NCBI RefSeq assembly: GCF_022179325.1
Contig: NZ_BPQQ01000050.1
Coordinates: 1 to 37,738 of the forward strand
Source: Methylobacterium isbiliense
GTDB taxonomy: Bacteria > Pseudomonadota > Alphaproteobacteria > Rhizobiales > Beijerinckiaceae
Direction: 5' to 3'
DNA: 37,738 nucleotides
The notes under the pieces were generated by a model. It saw only the letters and a list, made by a program, of their open reading frames with translations, had not been told where the DNA came from and searched no databases. How positions within the stretch are numbered: position 1 is the first letter of the stretch; each line of letters begins with the position of its first letter. The translations under genes and the position numbers were made by a program. Below are positions 1 through 8,548 of this stretch, in pieces.

Positions 1-1
1 G

Positions 2-355
2 TTCAAGCCCAACACCGACGATATGCGCGAGGCGCCCTCGCTGGCGATCATCGCGGGGCTGCAGGATGCGGGCGCGCGGGTGGTGGCGTACGATCCCGAG
101 GGCATGGAGCAGGCGCGGGGGCTGCTGAGCGGGGTCGAGTACGCGGCGGACGCGTATGCGTGCGCGGCGGGCGCGCAGGCGCTGGTTCTGGTGACGGAGT
201 GGGACGCGTTCCGGGCGCTGGATCTGGGGCGGCTGCGGGGGCTGATGGCCGCGCCGGTGCTGGTGGACCTGCGCAACGTCTACCGGCCCGAGGACGTGCG
301 GCGCCACGGCTTCGCCTATGCGGGCGTCGGCCGGCCTCGCGGCGACAAGGGCTGA
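2..355 (+). CDS. ugd: UDP-glucose 6-dehydrogenase, C-terminal part (5' end outside window)
   Basis: This is the 3' end of a gene that begins before the window; the frame is open from base 2 to TGA at 353-355. The first visible residues FKPNTDDMREAPS are the hallmark of the UDP-glucose/GDP-mannose dehydrogenase C-terminal domain, followed by an AYDPEG strand and a closing DLRNVY motif. The family oxidises UDP-glucose to UDP-glucuronate with two NAD+, supplying uronic acid for surface polysaccharides. In Sinorhizobium the homologue rkpK is a K-antigen gene, which fits the rkp-like genes that follow. The NAD domain and catalytic Cys lie outside the window, so activity cannot be judged. A GDP-mannose dehydrogenase is a less likely alternative. 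Confidence 0.88.
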   Translation, partial: FKPNTDDMREAPSLAIIAGLQDAGARVVAYDPEGMEQARGLLSGVEYAADAYACAAGAQALVLVTEWDAFRALDLGRLRGLMAAPVLVDLRNVYRPEDVRRHGFAYAGVGRPRGDKG

Positions 356-477
356 AGGCAGGCCGCGGGCGCAATCGCCGGTTTCCGGGGCGGGCCGAGC
401 GGATTACATCGCCGCAGGGCGTGGGGATGCGGCCGCCGGGTGCCCGGCCCGCGCAGCGATGCCGGAGAGCAGGACCG

Positions 478-714
478 ATGCAGACCTTCTTCGTCGAGAT
501 CAAATGCCGGCTCGGCCAGACCTACGGCGTGGCCAGCGCCCTGGCCGACCGGGAGATCGCCTCCGAGATCTACTCGACGGCCGGGCACTACGATGTGCTG
601 GCGAAATTCCACGTGGAGGACGGGGTCGATATCGGCCACTTCGTGGCGCAGAACGTGCAGACGATCCCGGATATCCAGGACACCCGCACCATCATCACCT
701 TCAAGGCGTTCTGA
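478..714 (+). CDS. Stand-alone AsnC/Lrp-type ligand-binding domain protein
   Basis: A 78-aa protein that consists only of the alpha-beta RAM fold found at the C terminus of Lrp/AsnC regulators (starts MQTFFVEIKC, contains GHYDVLAKFHVED and ends DTRTIITFKAF). There is no helix-turn-helix, so it should not bind DNA alone. Stand-alone members of the family form ring-shaped oligomers and bind amino acids. The ATG at 478 is preceded by GGAGAG about 8 nt upstream, which decides against longer in-frame starts. It sits about 120 bp after the UDP-glucose dehydrogenase and before the polyketide synthase. A role in sensing an amino acid for this locus is speculation; it could equally be an unrelated housekeeping gene. 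Confidence 0.8.
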   Translation: MQTFFVEIKCRLGQTYGVASALADREIASEIYSTAGHYDVLAKFHVEDGVDIGHFVAQNVQTIPDIQDTRTIITFKAF

Positions 715-1117
715 CCCATGGCCGCGCCGGCAGCCGACGGGACTGGCGCCGGCGATGGGCCTGAACTGTCAAGGTTAATTGCCTTCCGTGCTCCGTCTGC
801 CGCATTGCCACCCGATTTGCGCGCTTAGTGGCATTCCAGGCAACAAAGGGCTGCGATCGAGCCTCGACGACTTCGTGACCCCGCCCGTGTTCGTCCCGGT
901 GCAGGCCACAATGGCGCCGAGAAGAGCAACGTGCTGCCTTTTGCAACACGAAGTTGACTGAGGATGATCGGCAACACTCAGTGTCTCTCGGCGCGAGTTG
1001 ACTGGTCTCATCCATCCCCAGGGTTGGACTCGGGTAGTGCCCCATACTATGGGTTGCCAGGTCTGCCCGGGGCCGGAAACCCCGTCCTTTGGTCTTGAGC
1101 GAGCGTGCGAAGCGAAC
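715..1117. other. Non-coding, AT-richer intergenic region upstream of the polyketide synthase
   Basis: About 400 bp with no convincing gene. Its base composition is visibly less GC-rich than the genes on either side and the short ORFs in it have no recognisable motif or ribosome site. It contains a 9-bp direct repeat and a small palindrome (listed separately). A weak promoter-like pair TTGGAC (1024-1029) and TACTAT (1045-1050) has a short 15-bp spacer. It probably holds the promoter and control sites of the rkpA-rkpG operon, or it is the scar of an old insertion. Confidence 0.5.
952..1004. repeat. Direct repeat AGTTGACTG (two copies, 44 bp apart) with enclosed palindrome
   Basis: AGTTGACTG occurs at 952-960 and again at 996-1004, a centre-to-centre distance of 44 bp, close to four helical turns. 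Between them lies the palindrome ACACT-C-AGTGT (974-984). Such an arrangement upstream of a large operon could be a regulator-binding site. The protein is unknown and chance cannot be excluded. Confidence 0.35.
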
Positions 1118-4100
1118 GTGAGACATCGTCCTGACATCGCGATCATCGGTCGGGCTTGCCGACTCCCGGGTGCCACGGGCATCGACGGTCTCTGGCAGCT
1201 TCTCAGCGAGGGCCGCTGCGCCGTCTCGCGCGTGCCCGAGGACCGCTGGTCCCAGGAGAGGCTCGGCCACCCCCGGGCGCAGGAGCGCGGCAAGAGCTAC
1301 ACCTGGGCGGCGGGCGTGCTCGACGACATCTGGTCGTTCGATCCCACGGTGTTCGGCATCTCGCCGCGCGAGGCGGAGCAGATGGATCCGCAGCAGCGCC
1401 TGCTGCTGGAGCTGACCTGGGAGGCGTTCGAGGATGCGGGCCTGCGCCCCTCGGCGGTGGCGGGCAGCGAGATCGGCGTGTTCGTCGGCGCCTCGTCCCT
1501 CGACTACGGCAACCTGCGCGTTCTCGACGCGGCCTCGGGCGACGCCTACGCGGCGACCGGCAACACGCTGTCGATCCTGTCGAACCGCATCTCCTACATC
1601 TTCGACCTGAAGGGGCCGAGCTTCACCCTCGACACGGCCTGCTCGTCCTCGCTCGTCGCCCTCGACGCGGCGGTGGCGGCGCTCGCCTCCGGTCGCATCG
1701 ACACGGCGCTGGTGGCGGGCGTGAACCTGCTGGCGAGCCCGTTCAACTTCATCTCGTTCTCCAACGCCTCGATGCTCTCGCGCACCGGCCTGTGCCGCGC
1801 CTTCTCGGCGCAGGCGGACGGTTACGTGCGGTCGGAGGGCGGCGTCGTGCTGGTGCTGCAATCGGCCGAGGCGGCGGCGCGCGCCGGCGCGAGCGTGCGC
1901 AGCGTGATCGCGGCCTCGAAGGTCAATTCCGACGGACGCACCACCGGCATCTCCCTGCCCTCCGGCTACGCGCAGGGGGTGCTCCTCGAAGAGATCTACC
2001 GCGAGGCCGGGATCGCCCCGGACGCGCTGGCCTTCGTGGAGGCTCACGGCACCGGGACGCCGGTCGGCGATCCGATTGAGGCCGGCGCCATCGGCGGCAA
2101 GCTCGGCCGCACCCGGCAGGCGCCGCTGCCGATCGGCTCGATCAAGACCAATATCGGCCATACCGAGCCGGTCTCGGGGCTGGCGGGCCTGCTGAAGGCG
2201 AGCCTCGCGCTGGAGCACGACCTCCTGCCGCCCTCGCTCCACTGCGACGCCCTCAATCCGGCGATCCGCTTCGACGAGCTGAATCTCGCGGTCAACACGG
2301 CCGCCCGGCCCCTCCCCCGCACCACGGCGGAGCGATTCGCGGGCGTCAACTCGTTCGGCTTCGGCGGCACCAACGCCCACGTGGTCCTCACCGACCCCAG
2401 GCCCGCCACCACGGTTGCGGCCAAGCCCGCGGTTGGCACGGCCCCCGAGGTGCTGCTCGTCTCGGCCCAGACCCGCGCGGCCCTCAACGAACTCGCCGAG
2501 GCCTATGCCGACCGCCTCGCGGCGGAGCCCGCCGAGGCCGGGCGCCTCGCGGCGGCGGCGGCGCATCGGCGCGACCGGCTGCCGGTGCGCGTCGCCGTGC
2601 CGCTCGGCGATGCGGCCGAAATGGCCGAGACCCTGCGCGCCGTCGCGGCCGAGGAGGAGGCCCCCGGCGCCACGATCGGCACCGCGGTCGAGCGCGCCGG
2701 TCCGGTCGCCTTCGTGTATTCGGGCAACGGCAGCCAGTGGGCCGGCATGGGCCAGGAGGCCTATGCGGAGAGCCGCGTGTTCCGGGAGCGGTTCGACCGG
2801 GTCGACGCCCTGTTCCGGCCGCTGGCCGGCTGGTCGCTCAAGGACGCCCTGTTCGCCGAGGATCTGGACGAGCGCCTCGCGCTCACCAGCGTGTCCCAGC
2901 CGCTGATCTTCGCGATCCAGAGCGCCTCGACGGCGGCGCTGCGGGCGGTGGGCCTCACGCCCGACGTGATCCTCGGCCACTCGGTCGGCGAGATCGCGGC
3001 GGCCGAAGGCGCCGGCATCCTCAGCCTCGACCAGGCCGTGAAGGTCATCTTCCACCGCTCGAAGCATCAGGAGATGACCCGGGGCCTCGGCACCATGGCG
3101 GTGCTGCTCGCGCCGGTCGACGAGGTGCAGGCCTTCCTGGTCGATTATCCCGACCTCGACATCGCCGCCCTCAACAGCCCCAAGGCCGTGACGGTGGCGG
3201 GGCCCGTGGCCTCCATCGACGCTGCCATGAAGGCGCTGGCGCGCAAGCGCCGCCGCGGGCGCAAGCTCGACCTCGACTACGCCTTCCACGGCCGCCTGAT
3301 GGACCCCACTGAGGGGCCGCTGCTGCGCGACCTGAAGGGCCTCGCGCCGGCCGCCGGCACCGTGGCGCTCGCCTCCACGGTGACGGGCGACATCCTCGAC
3401 GGCACGCAGTTCGGCGCCGGCTACTGGTGGCGCAACATCCGCGAGCCCGTGCGCTTCAGCGAGGCGGTCCAGGCCGCGGCCAAGCGCGGCGCCCGGATCT
3501 TCGTCGAGGTCGGCCCGCGACCGACCCTGCTGCCGCATATCGGCGACTGCCTGGAGCCGCTCGGCGTCGACGGCGCCACGGTCGGCGTCCTCAACAAGAA
3601 GCCGGCCGGCGGCGATCCCTTCCTGCGCGCCCTCGCCTCCGCCCTCGTGCAGGGCGCCGCGGTCGACGAGGCCGTCGCCTTCGGGGAGAACCCGCTGGGC
3701 GCGGTCGCGCTGCCCACCTACCCGTGGCAGCGCCGCCCCTTCCGGCTCGCCGAGACCACCGAGGTCGCGGCCGCGGTCGGGGCCCGGAGCTACCACCCGC
3801 TGATCGGCTCGCGGCTGTTCGCCAGCGGCCTCGAATGGCAGTCGCACATCGACATCGCGACCCTGCCCGATCTCGACGATCACCGCATCGAGGGGCAGGC
3901 GATCCTGCCCGGCGCGGCCTTCGTCGAGATGGCGCTCGCGGTGGCGCGCGAGCACCTGGGCAGCGATGCCGTCACCCTGGCGGATGTCGAGATCCAGCAG
4001 CCGATGGTCTTCGCCGAGGAGGGCCTGCGCGAGGTGATGTCCCGCTTCGCGCCGGGCGCCAACCTCGTCCAGATCCTGTCGCGCCCGCGCCTGAGCCAGG

Positions 4101-7100
4101 CGCCCTGGCAGCTCCATGCCGTCGCCAAGCTGGTGGAGGGCGACGCGCCGCTGCCGCCGCGGACCGACGTGGCGGTGCCCGACGAAGCGGCGGTGACCGG
4201 CGAGGAGCTCTATCGCCGCGCGCTCGCCTCCGGCCTCGGCTTCGGCCCGAGCTTCCGGCAGGTCGCCCGCAGCGCCCGGCTCGACGAGGCGACGATCGTC
4301 TCGGAGCTGCTGCCGGCCGAGCCGAACGCCCGCTACGGCCTCGTGCCGGCGCGCCTCGATTCCTGCTTCCACGGCCTGATCCTGCTCTTCGCCAACCTTC
4401 TCGGCGAGAATGCCGGCAAGGCCTACGTGCCGGTGCGGTTCGGGGAGGTGCGCCTGCTGCGGCCCGGCGCCGTCATCGCCCGGGCGGTGATCCGCACGCG
4501 CCGCTGCAACGAGCGCAGCATCCTGGCCGACTTCACCCTGGTGGACGAGGCCGGCGAGGTGATCGCCACCCTGCGCGAGGGCCGCTTCCAGGCGCTGCGC
4601 GCCAAGGGCGGCCAGGACCTCGACGCCTACCTCATCACGCAATCGACCGAACTCGCCACCGAGCCGACCGCGATCCCGCTGGAGCCGCAGCCCGCGATCG
4701 CCGCCATCATCCGGCGGCAGGCCGGCAGCGTGACGGTGCAGGGCGAGGCGGCGCTCTCGGCCGGCCACATGCTGCTCGAAGGCTGGGCGACCTCCCTCGC
4801 CTACCGCCTCGTGCGCGGGCTCGCCCATGGCGGCGTGCTCGACCTCGCGGCGCTGCCGCGCGTGCCGGCCGACCTGACGCCATGGTTCGTCAACCAGATC
4901 CTGGCGCTCGAAGGCAGCGGGCTCGCCGAGAGCCTCGGCGACGCGCGCTGGCGCCTGCGCACCGACGTCACCCTGCCGGATCCCGACGAGATCATGCGCT
5001 GGATCGCGGCGGATCATCCCGACCTGTCGGCCGAGCTGCTGCTCTGCGCCGAACTCGGGGCGGTGGTGACCCGCATCCTCGACGGCACGCTCGAGCGGGC
5101 GCCCGCCCTGCCGCAGGCGGCGCTGGACGCCTTCGCGCTGCGCGGCGCCACGGTGCGCGCCTCGGCCGCGACCCTGATGGGCCTGATCACCCGCAGCAGC
5201 CCCGCGCTGCCGCGCGACCGGGCGCTGCGCCTGCTCCAGGTCGGCTTCGGACCGCTCTCGGCCCAGGTCGCGGCCTTCGCGCAGGGCGCCGAGGCGCAGC
5301 TCACCGTGTTCGAGGCCGACCGCCGCCTCGCGGAGCGCGCCCGCCTCGCCCTGCCGGCCGGGGTCACGGTGGTGGAGGATCCCACAAGCCTCGTGCCCGC
5401 GAGCGTCGACGCCGTGCTGGCGAGCGACGTCCTGCACCGCAGCGACCGCGACCTGCTCGGGCGGCTGGCCGCGAGCCTCGCCACCGGCGGCCTGTTCGCG
5501 GCGATCGAGCCCGCGGCCTCGCTGTTCCGCGACCTCGTGTTCGGCCTCAACCCCGGCTGGTTCGAGGGCGAGGCCGACCTGCCGGTCGGGCGCCTGGACG
5601 ACGTGGCCGGCTGGCAGCGCACGCTGTCGGCGGCGGGTCTCGTCAAGGTGGCGGCCGATCGTGCGGCGACCCAGACCGGCAGCGACCTGCTGCTGCTGGC
5701 CGAGGCCCCGCCGCGGCCCAGGCCCGCCCCGGGCCAGACCTTCGCCTTCGTGATCGGCTCGGAGGACGACTTCGCGGCCGAGACCGCCTCCTCGCTGGCG
5801 ACGCTGCTCGTCGCGAGCGGCGTCCACGTCTCGATCATCCTCGATTCGGAAGCCTCCCTGCGGGAGCTGGAGCGCGAGACCCCCGACACGGTGGTCTACC
5901 TCGCGGGGGCCTTCGTGCGCGGCAGCGAGCCGGCCGAGCGCCTGCGCGAGCGCTGCCTCAACCTCAAGCGCTGCGTCGAGCATCTCGGCACGCGCCCGAC
6001 CCGCCTGTGGGTGGTCTGCCCCGGCGCCACCCGCGACCGCGGCGGTCAGGCGTGCAGCATCGAGGCCGGCGTGTGGGCCTTCACCCGCACGCTCGCCAAC
6101 GAGGTGGCGAGCCTCGACGTGCGCCGCATCGACCTCTCCTCCGCCCTCTCATCGAAGCGCACGGCCGAGCGGCTGCGCGACCTGATCCTGTCCGGCACGC
6201 CCGAGACCGAGATCGTCATCGACGACGACCGGACCCGGGTGGTGCGCTTCGCGCCGGGCGCGGCGGGCTTGCGCTCGTCCCGCGAGGCGGGCGCCGCCCC
6301 GGCGGCGCGGCTGGAGCGCAGCGTGGCGGGCGGCCTCAACGAGATGCGCTGGGGACCGGCCGAGCGCGCCGCCCCCGGCCCCGGCCAGGTGGAGATCGCC
6401 GTCGAGGCGACCGGGCTCAACTTCCGCGACGTGCTCTGGGCGCTCTCGATGCTGCCCGAGGAGATCCTGGAGGACGGCTTCGCGGGACCGCGGCTCGGCC
6501 TCGAATGCTCCGGCCGGGTCGCGGCGGTCGGCCGCGGCGTGACGGCGGTGAAGCCGGGCGACGCGGTGGTGGCCTTCGCCCAGTCGGGCTTCGCCACCCA
6601 CGTGATCGTGCCCGAGACCGTAGTGGCGCCCGCCCCCCAGGGCGTGAGCCTGGAGGCGGCGGCGACGACGCCGGTCGCCTTCCTGACGGCCCATTACGGG
6701 CTCGTGACGCTCGCCAACCTGAAGGCGGGCGAGTGGGTGCTGGTCCATGGCGGCGCGGGCGGCGTCGGCCTCGCGGCGCTGCAGATCGCGCTGCTGCGCG
6801 GGGCGCGCGTCATCGCCACGGCGGGCTCGAACGAGAAGCGCGCCCTGGTGAAGGCGCTCGGGGCCGAGCACGTGCTCGATTCCCGCTCGCTCGCCTTCGT
6901 GGACGACGTGCGCCGCATCACCGGCGACGGGGTCGACGTGGTGCTCAACAGCCTCTCGGGCGAGGCGATGGAGCGCAGCCTCAACGCGCTGAAGCCGTTC
7001 GGCCGCTTCGTCGAACTCGGCAAGCGCGACTACGTCGCCAACACCCATATCGGCCTGCGCCCGTTCCGCCGCAACCTGTCCTATTTCGGCGTCGATCTCG

Positions 7101-8548
7101 ACCAGCTGCTGCAGTTCCGCCCCGAGGAGGGCCAGCGCCTGTTCCGCGAGGTGATGGGGCTGTTCTCGGACGGGTCGCTCAAGCCGCTGCCCTATCAGCC
7201 CTTCGCGGCCGAGGAGGTCTCGGACGCGTTCCGGCTGATGCAGCAATCCGGCCATGTCGGGAAGATCGTCATCGCCCCGCCCAAGGCCGGCAGCGTGCCG
7301 GCCGAGACCCGCAAGCCCTTCGTGGTGGCGGCCGACCGCAGCCACCTCATCACCGGGGGGCTCGGGGGCTTCGGCATCGAGGCGGCGCGCTGGCTCGCCG
7401 ACCGGGGCGCCCGGCACCTCGTCCTTGTCGGCCGCAAGGCGCCGTCGAGCGAGGAGGCGCTGTCGACCCTCGCCGACCTCGCCGCCCGCGGCGTCTCCGT
7501 GCGGGTGATGTCCTGCGACATCACCGACCGGGCCGCGGTGGCGCGCCTGCTCGACGAGATCGAGGCCGGGGGGCCGAAGCTCGCGGGCCTCATCCACGGC
7601 GCGATGGTGCTGCAGGACGGCCTGATCGCCAATCTCGACGCGGCCGCCCTCGACGCGGTGCTGGCGCCGAAGGTCGCGGGTGCGATCCACCTCGACGCGC
7701 TCACCCGGACGCGGTCCCTCGACTACTTCGTGGTCTTCTCCTCGGCCACGACCTTCATCGGCAACCCGGGCCAGGGCGCCTACGTGGCGGCCAACGGCTT
7801 CATGGAGGGCCTCGCCCGCCAGCGGCGCCGGCTCGGTCTGCCGGCGATGGCGGTGGCCTGGGGCGCGATCGGCGACGTGGGCGTGCTCGCGCGCAACCGC
7901 GCCGTGATGGAGACGCTGTCGGAGCGGGTCGGCGTCACGCCGGTCGACGCGCGCAAGTCCCTCGACCTGATGGCCGAGGCGCTGGGCCTGCAGGGACCGG
8001 CGGCGGACGACGCCGTGGTGGCGATCGCGGCGATGCACTGGGGCAAGGCGCGCGAGCGCCTCGCCACCCTGCGCGCCCCGAGCTATGCGGGCCTCGGCTC
8101 CGATCAGCAGGCGGAGGCCGGCGGCGTCACGGCGATCAACATCCCGGCCCTCATGCGCAGCCTCGACCTCGACGAGGTGCGCAAGCTGGTGGCGGACGCG
8201 ATCGTGGAGGACGTCGCCCGCATCCTGCGCCTGCCCAAGGACGACGTCAGCCGGGTGCGGCAGCTCTCGGAGATCGGTCTCGACTCGCTCATGGGCGTCG
8301 AACTCGGCGCCAGCCTGCAGGAGCGCTTCGGCCTCGAAGCGCCGCCCGCGGGCGCGTCGAGCGGGCAGACCGTCAACGAGCTGGCCGACACCCTCATCCA
8401 GTCGGTCGCGGCCCCGGTGGACGAGGGCGCGGCGGCGGTGCTGAGCCTCGCCCAGCGCCATACCGGCGAGAGCCTGGACGCGAGCCAGCTCGATCCGCTG
8501 CACGCGCTCGTCGAGGAGAAGAGCCGCGAGATCAAGGTGATCCTGTAG
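1118..8548 (+). CDS. rkpA: RkpA-like multidomain polyketide/fatty-acid synthase (KS-AT-DH-psiMT-psiKR-ER-KR-ACP)
   Basis: A single-module type I synthase of 2476 aa from the GTG at 1118. Order: ketosynthase about 8-425 (Cys175 in TACSSS, His310, His348); acyltransferase about 530-830 (Ser622 in GHSVGE; YAFH at 721-724 suggests malonyl-CoA); dehydratase (His922 in HxxxGxxxxP, Asp1081); methyltransferase-like region about 1280-1530 with a weak SAM motif near 1375; a KR structural half; enoyl reductase (GGAGGVG from about 1878); ketoreductase (TGGLGGFG, Ser2209, Tyr2222, Asn2226); ACP with DSL Ser2390. There is no thioesterase. The full reductive loop implies a saturated acyl chain, perhaps built iteratively. 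S. meliloti RkpA, needed for K-antigen, has similar size and layout. The start is uncertain: TTG at 998 and ATG at 1049 are also in frame, but the family begins close to the DIAIIGRACRLPG motif. Confidence 0.9.
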   Translation: MRHRPDIAIIGRACRLPGATGIDGLWQLLSEGRCAVSRVPEDRWSQERLGHPRAQERGKSYTWAAGVLDDIWSFDPTVFGISPREAEQMDPQQRLLLELTWEAFEDAGLRPSAVAGSEIGVFVGASSLDYGNLRVLDAASGDAYAATGNTLSILSNRISYIFDLKGPSFTLDTACSSSLVALDAAVAALASGRIDTALVAGVNLLASPFNFISFSNASMLSRTGLCRAFSAQADGYVRSEGGVVLVLQSAEAAARAGASVRSVIAASKVNSDGRTTGISLPSGYAQGVLLEEIYREAGIAPDALAFVEAHGTGTPVGDPIEAGAIGGKLGRTRQAPLPIGSIKTNIGHTEPVSGLAGLLKASLALEHDLLPPSLHCDALNPAIRFDELNLAVNTAARPLPRTTAERFAGVNSFGFGGTNAHVVLTDPRPATTVAAKPAVGTAPEVLLVSAQTRAALNELAEAYADRLAAEPAEAGRLAAAAAHRRDRLPVRVAVPLGDAAEMAETLRAVAAEEEAPGATIGTAVERAGPVAFVYSGNGSQWAGMGQEAYAESRVFRERFDRVDALFRPLAGWSLKDALFAEDLDERLALTSVSQPLIFAIQSASTAALRAVGLTPDVILGHSVGEIAAAEGAGILSLDQAVKVIFHRSKHQEMTRGLGTMAVLLAPVDEVQAFLVDYPDLDIAALNSPKAVTVAGPVASIDAAMKALARKRRRGRKLDLDYAFHGRLMDPTEGPLLRDLKGLAPAAGTVALASTVTGDILDGTQFGAGYWWRNIREPVRFSEAVQAAAKRGARIFVEVGPRPTLLPHIGDCLEPLGVDGATVGVLNKKPAGGDPFLRALASALVQGAAVDEAVAFGENPLGAVALPTYPWQRRPFRLAETTEVAAAVGARSYHPLIGSRLFASGLEWQSHIDIATLPDLDDHRIEGQAILPGAAFVEMALAVAREHLGSDAVTLADVEIQQPMVFAEEGLREVMSRFAPGANLVQILSRPRLSQAPWQLHAVAKLVEGDAPLPPRTDVAVPDEAAVTGEELYRRALASGLGFGPSFRQVARSARLDEATIVSELLPAEPNARYGLVPARLDSCFHGLILLFANLLGENAGKAYVPVRFGEVRLLRPGAVIARAVIRTRRCNERSILADFTLVDEAGEVIATLREGRFQALRAKGGQDLDAYLITQSTELATEPTAIPLEPQPAIAAIIRRQAGSVTVQGEAALSAGHMLLEGWATSLAYRLVRGLAHGGVLDLAALPRVPADLTPWFVNQILALEGSGLAESLGDARWRLRTDVTLPDPDEIMRWIAADHPDLSAELLLCAELGAVVTRILDGTLERAPALPQAALDAFALRGATVRASAATLMGLITRSSPALPRDRALRLLQVGFGPLSAQVAAFAQGAEAQLTVFEADRRLAERARLALPAGVTVVEDPTSLVPASVDAVLASDVLHRSDRDLLGRLAASLATGGLFAAIEPAASLFRDLVFGLNPGWFEGEADLPVGRLDDVAGWQRTLSAAGLVKVAADRAATQTGSDLLLLAEAPPRPRPAPGQTFAFVIGSEDDFAAETASSLATLLVASGVHVSIILDSEASLRELERETPDTVVYLAGAFVRGSEPAERLRERCLNLKRCVEHLGTRPTRLWVVCPGATRDRGGQACSIEAGVWAFTRTLANEVASLDVRRIDLSSALSSKRTAERLRDLILSGTPETEIVIDDDRTRVVRFAPGAAGLRSSREAGAAPAARLERSVAGGLNEMRWGPAERAAPGPGQVEIAVEATGLNFRDVLWALSMLPEEILEDGFAGPRLGLECSGRVAAVGRGVTAVKPGDAVVAFAQSGFATHVIVPETVVAPAPQGVSLEAAATTPVAFLTAHYGLVTLANLKAGEWVLVHGGAGGVGLAALQIALLRGARVIATAGSNEKRALVKALGAEHVLDSRSLAFVDDVRRITGDGVDVVLNSLSGEAMERSLNALKPFGRFVELGKRDYVANTHIGLRPFRRNLSYFGVDLDQLLQFRPEEGQRLFREVMGLFSDGSLKPLPYQPFAAEEVSDAFRLMQQSGHVGKIVIAPPKAGSVPAETRKPFVVAADRSHLITGGLGGFGIEAARWLADRGARHLVLVGRKAPSSEEALSTLADLAARGVSVRVMSCDITDRAAVARLLDEIEAGGPKLAGLIHGAMVLQDGLIANLDAAALDAVLAPKVAGAIHLDALTRTRSLDYFVVFSSATTFIGNPGQGAYVAANGFMEGLARQRRRLGLPAMAVAWGAIGDVGVLARNRAVMETLSERVGVTPVDARKSLDLMAEALGLQGPAADDAVVAIAAMHWGKARERLATLRAPSYAGLGSDQQAEAGGVTAINIPALMRSLDLDEVRKLVADAIVEDVARILRLPKDDVSRVRQLSEIGLDSLMGVELGASLQERFGLEAPPAGASSGQTVNELADTLIQSVAAPVDEGAAAVLSLAQRHTGESLDASQLDPLHALVEEKSREIKVIL

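Noticed and set aside
779-961. Small plus-strand ORF of 60 codons before rkpA
   Set aside because: No ribosome site, no recognisable motif, and it lies in the AT-richer non-coding region.
998-1117. N-terminal extension of rkpA from TTG at 998
   Set aside because: The extra 40 residues do not look like the ketosynthase start and the TTG has only a poor ribosome site; the GTG at 1118 fits the family better, though this is not certain.
701-5983. Very long open frame (1760 codons) on the minus strand
   Set aside because: It is antisense to the synthase, full of low-complexity Arg/Gly/Ala/His/Glu and has no motif; it results from high GC at third positions.
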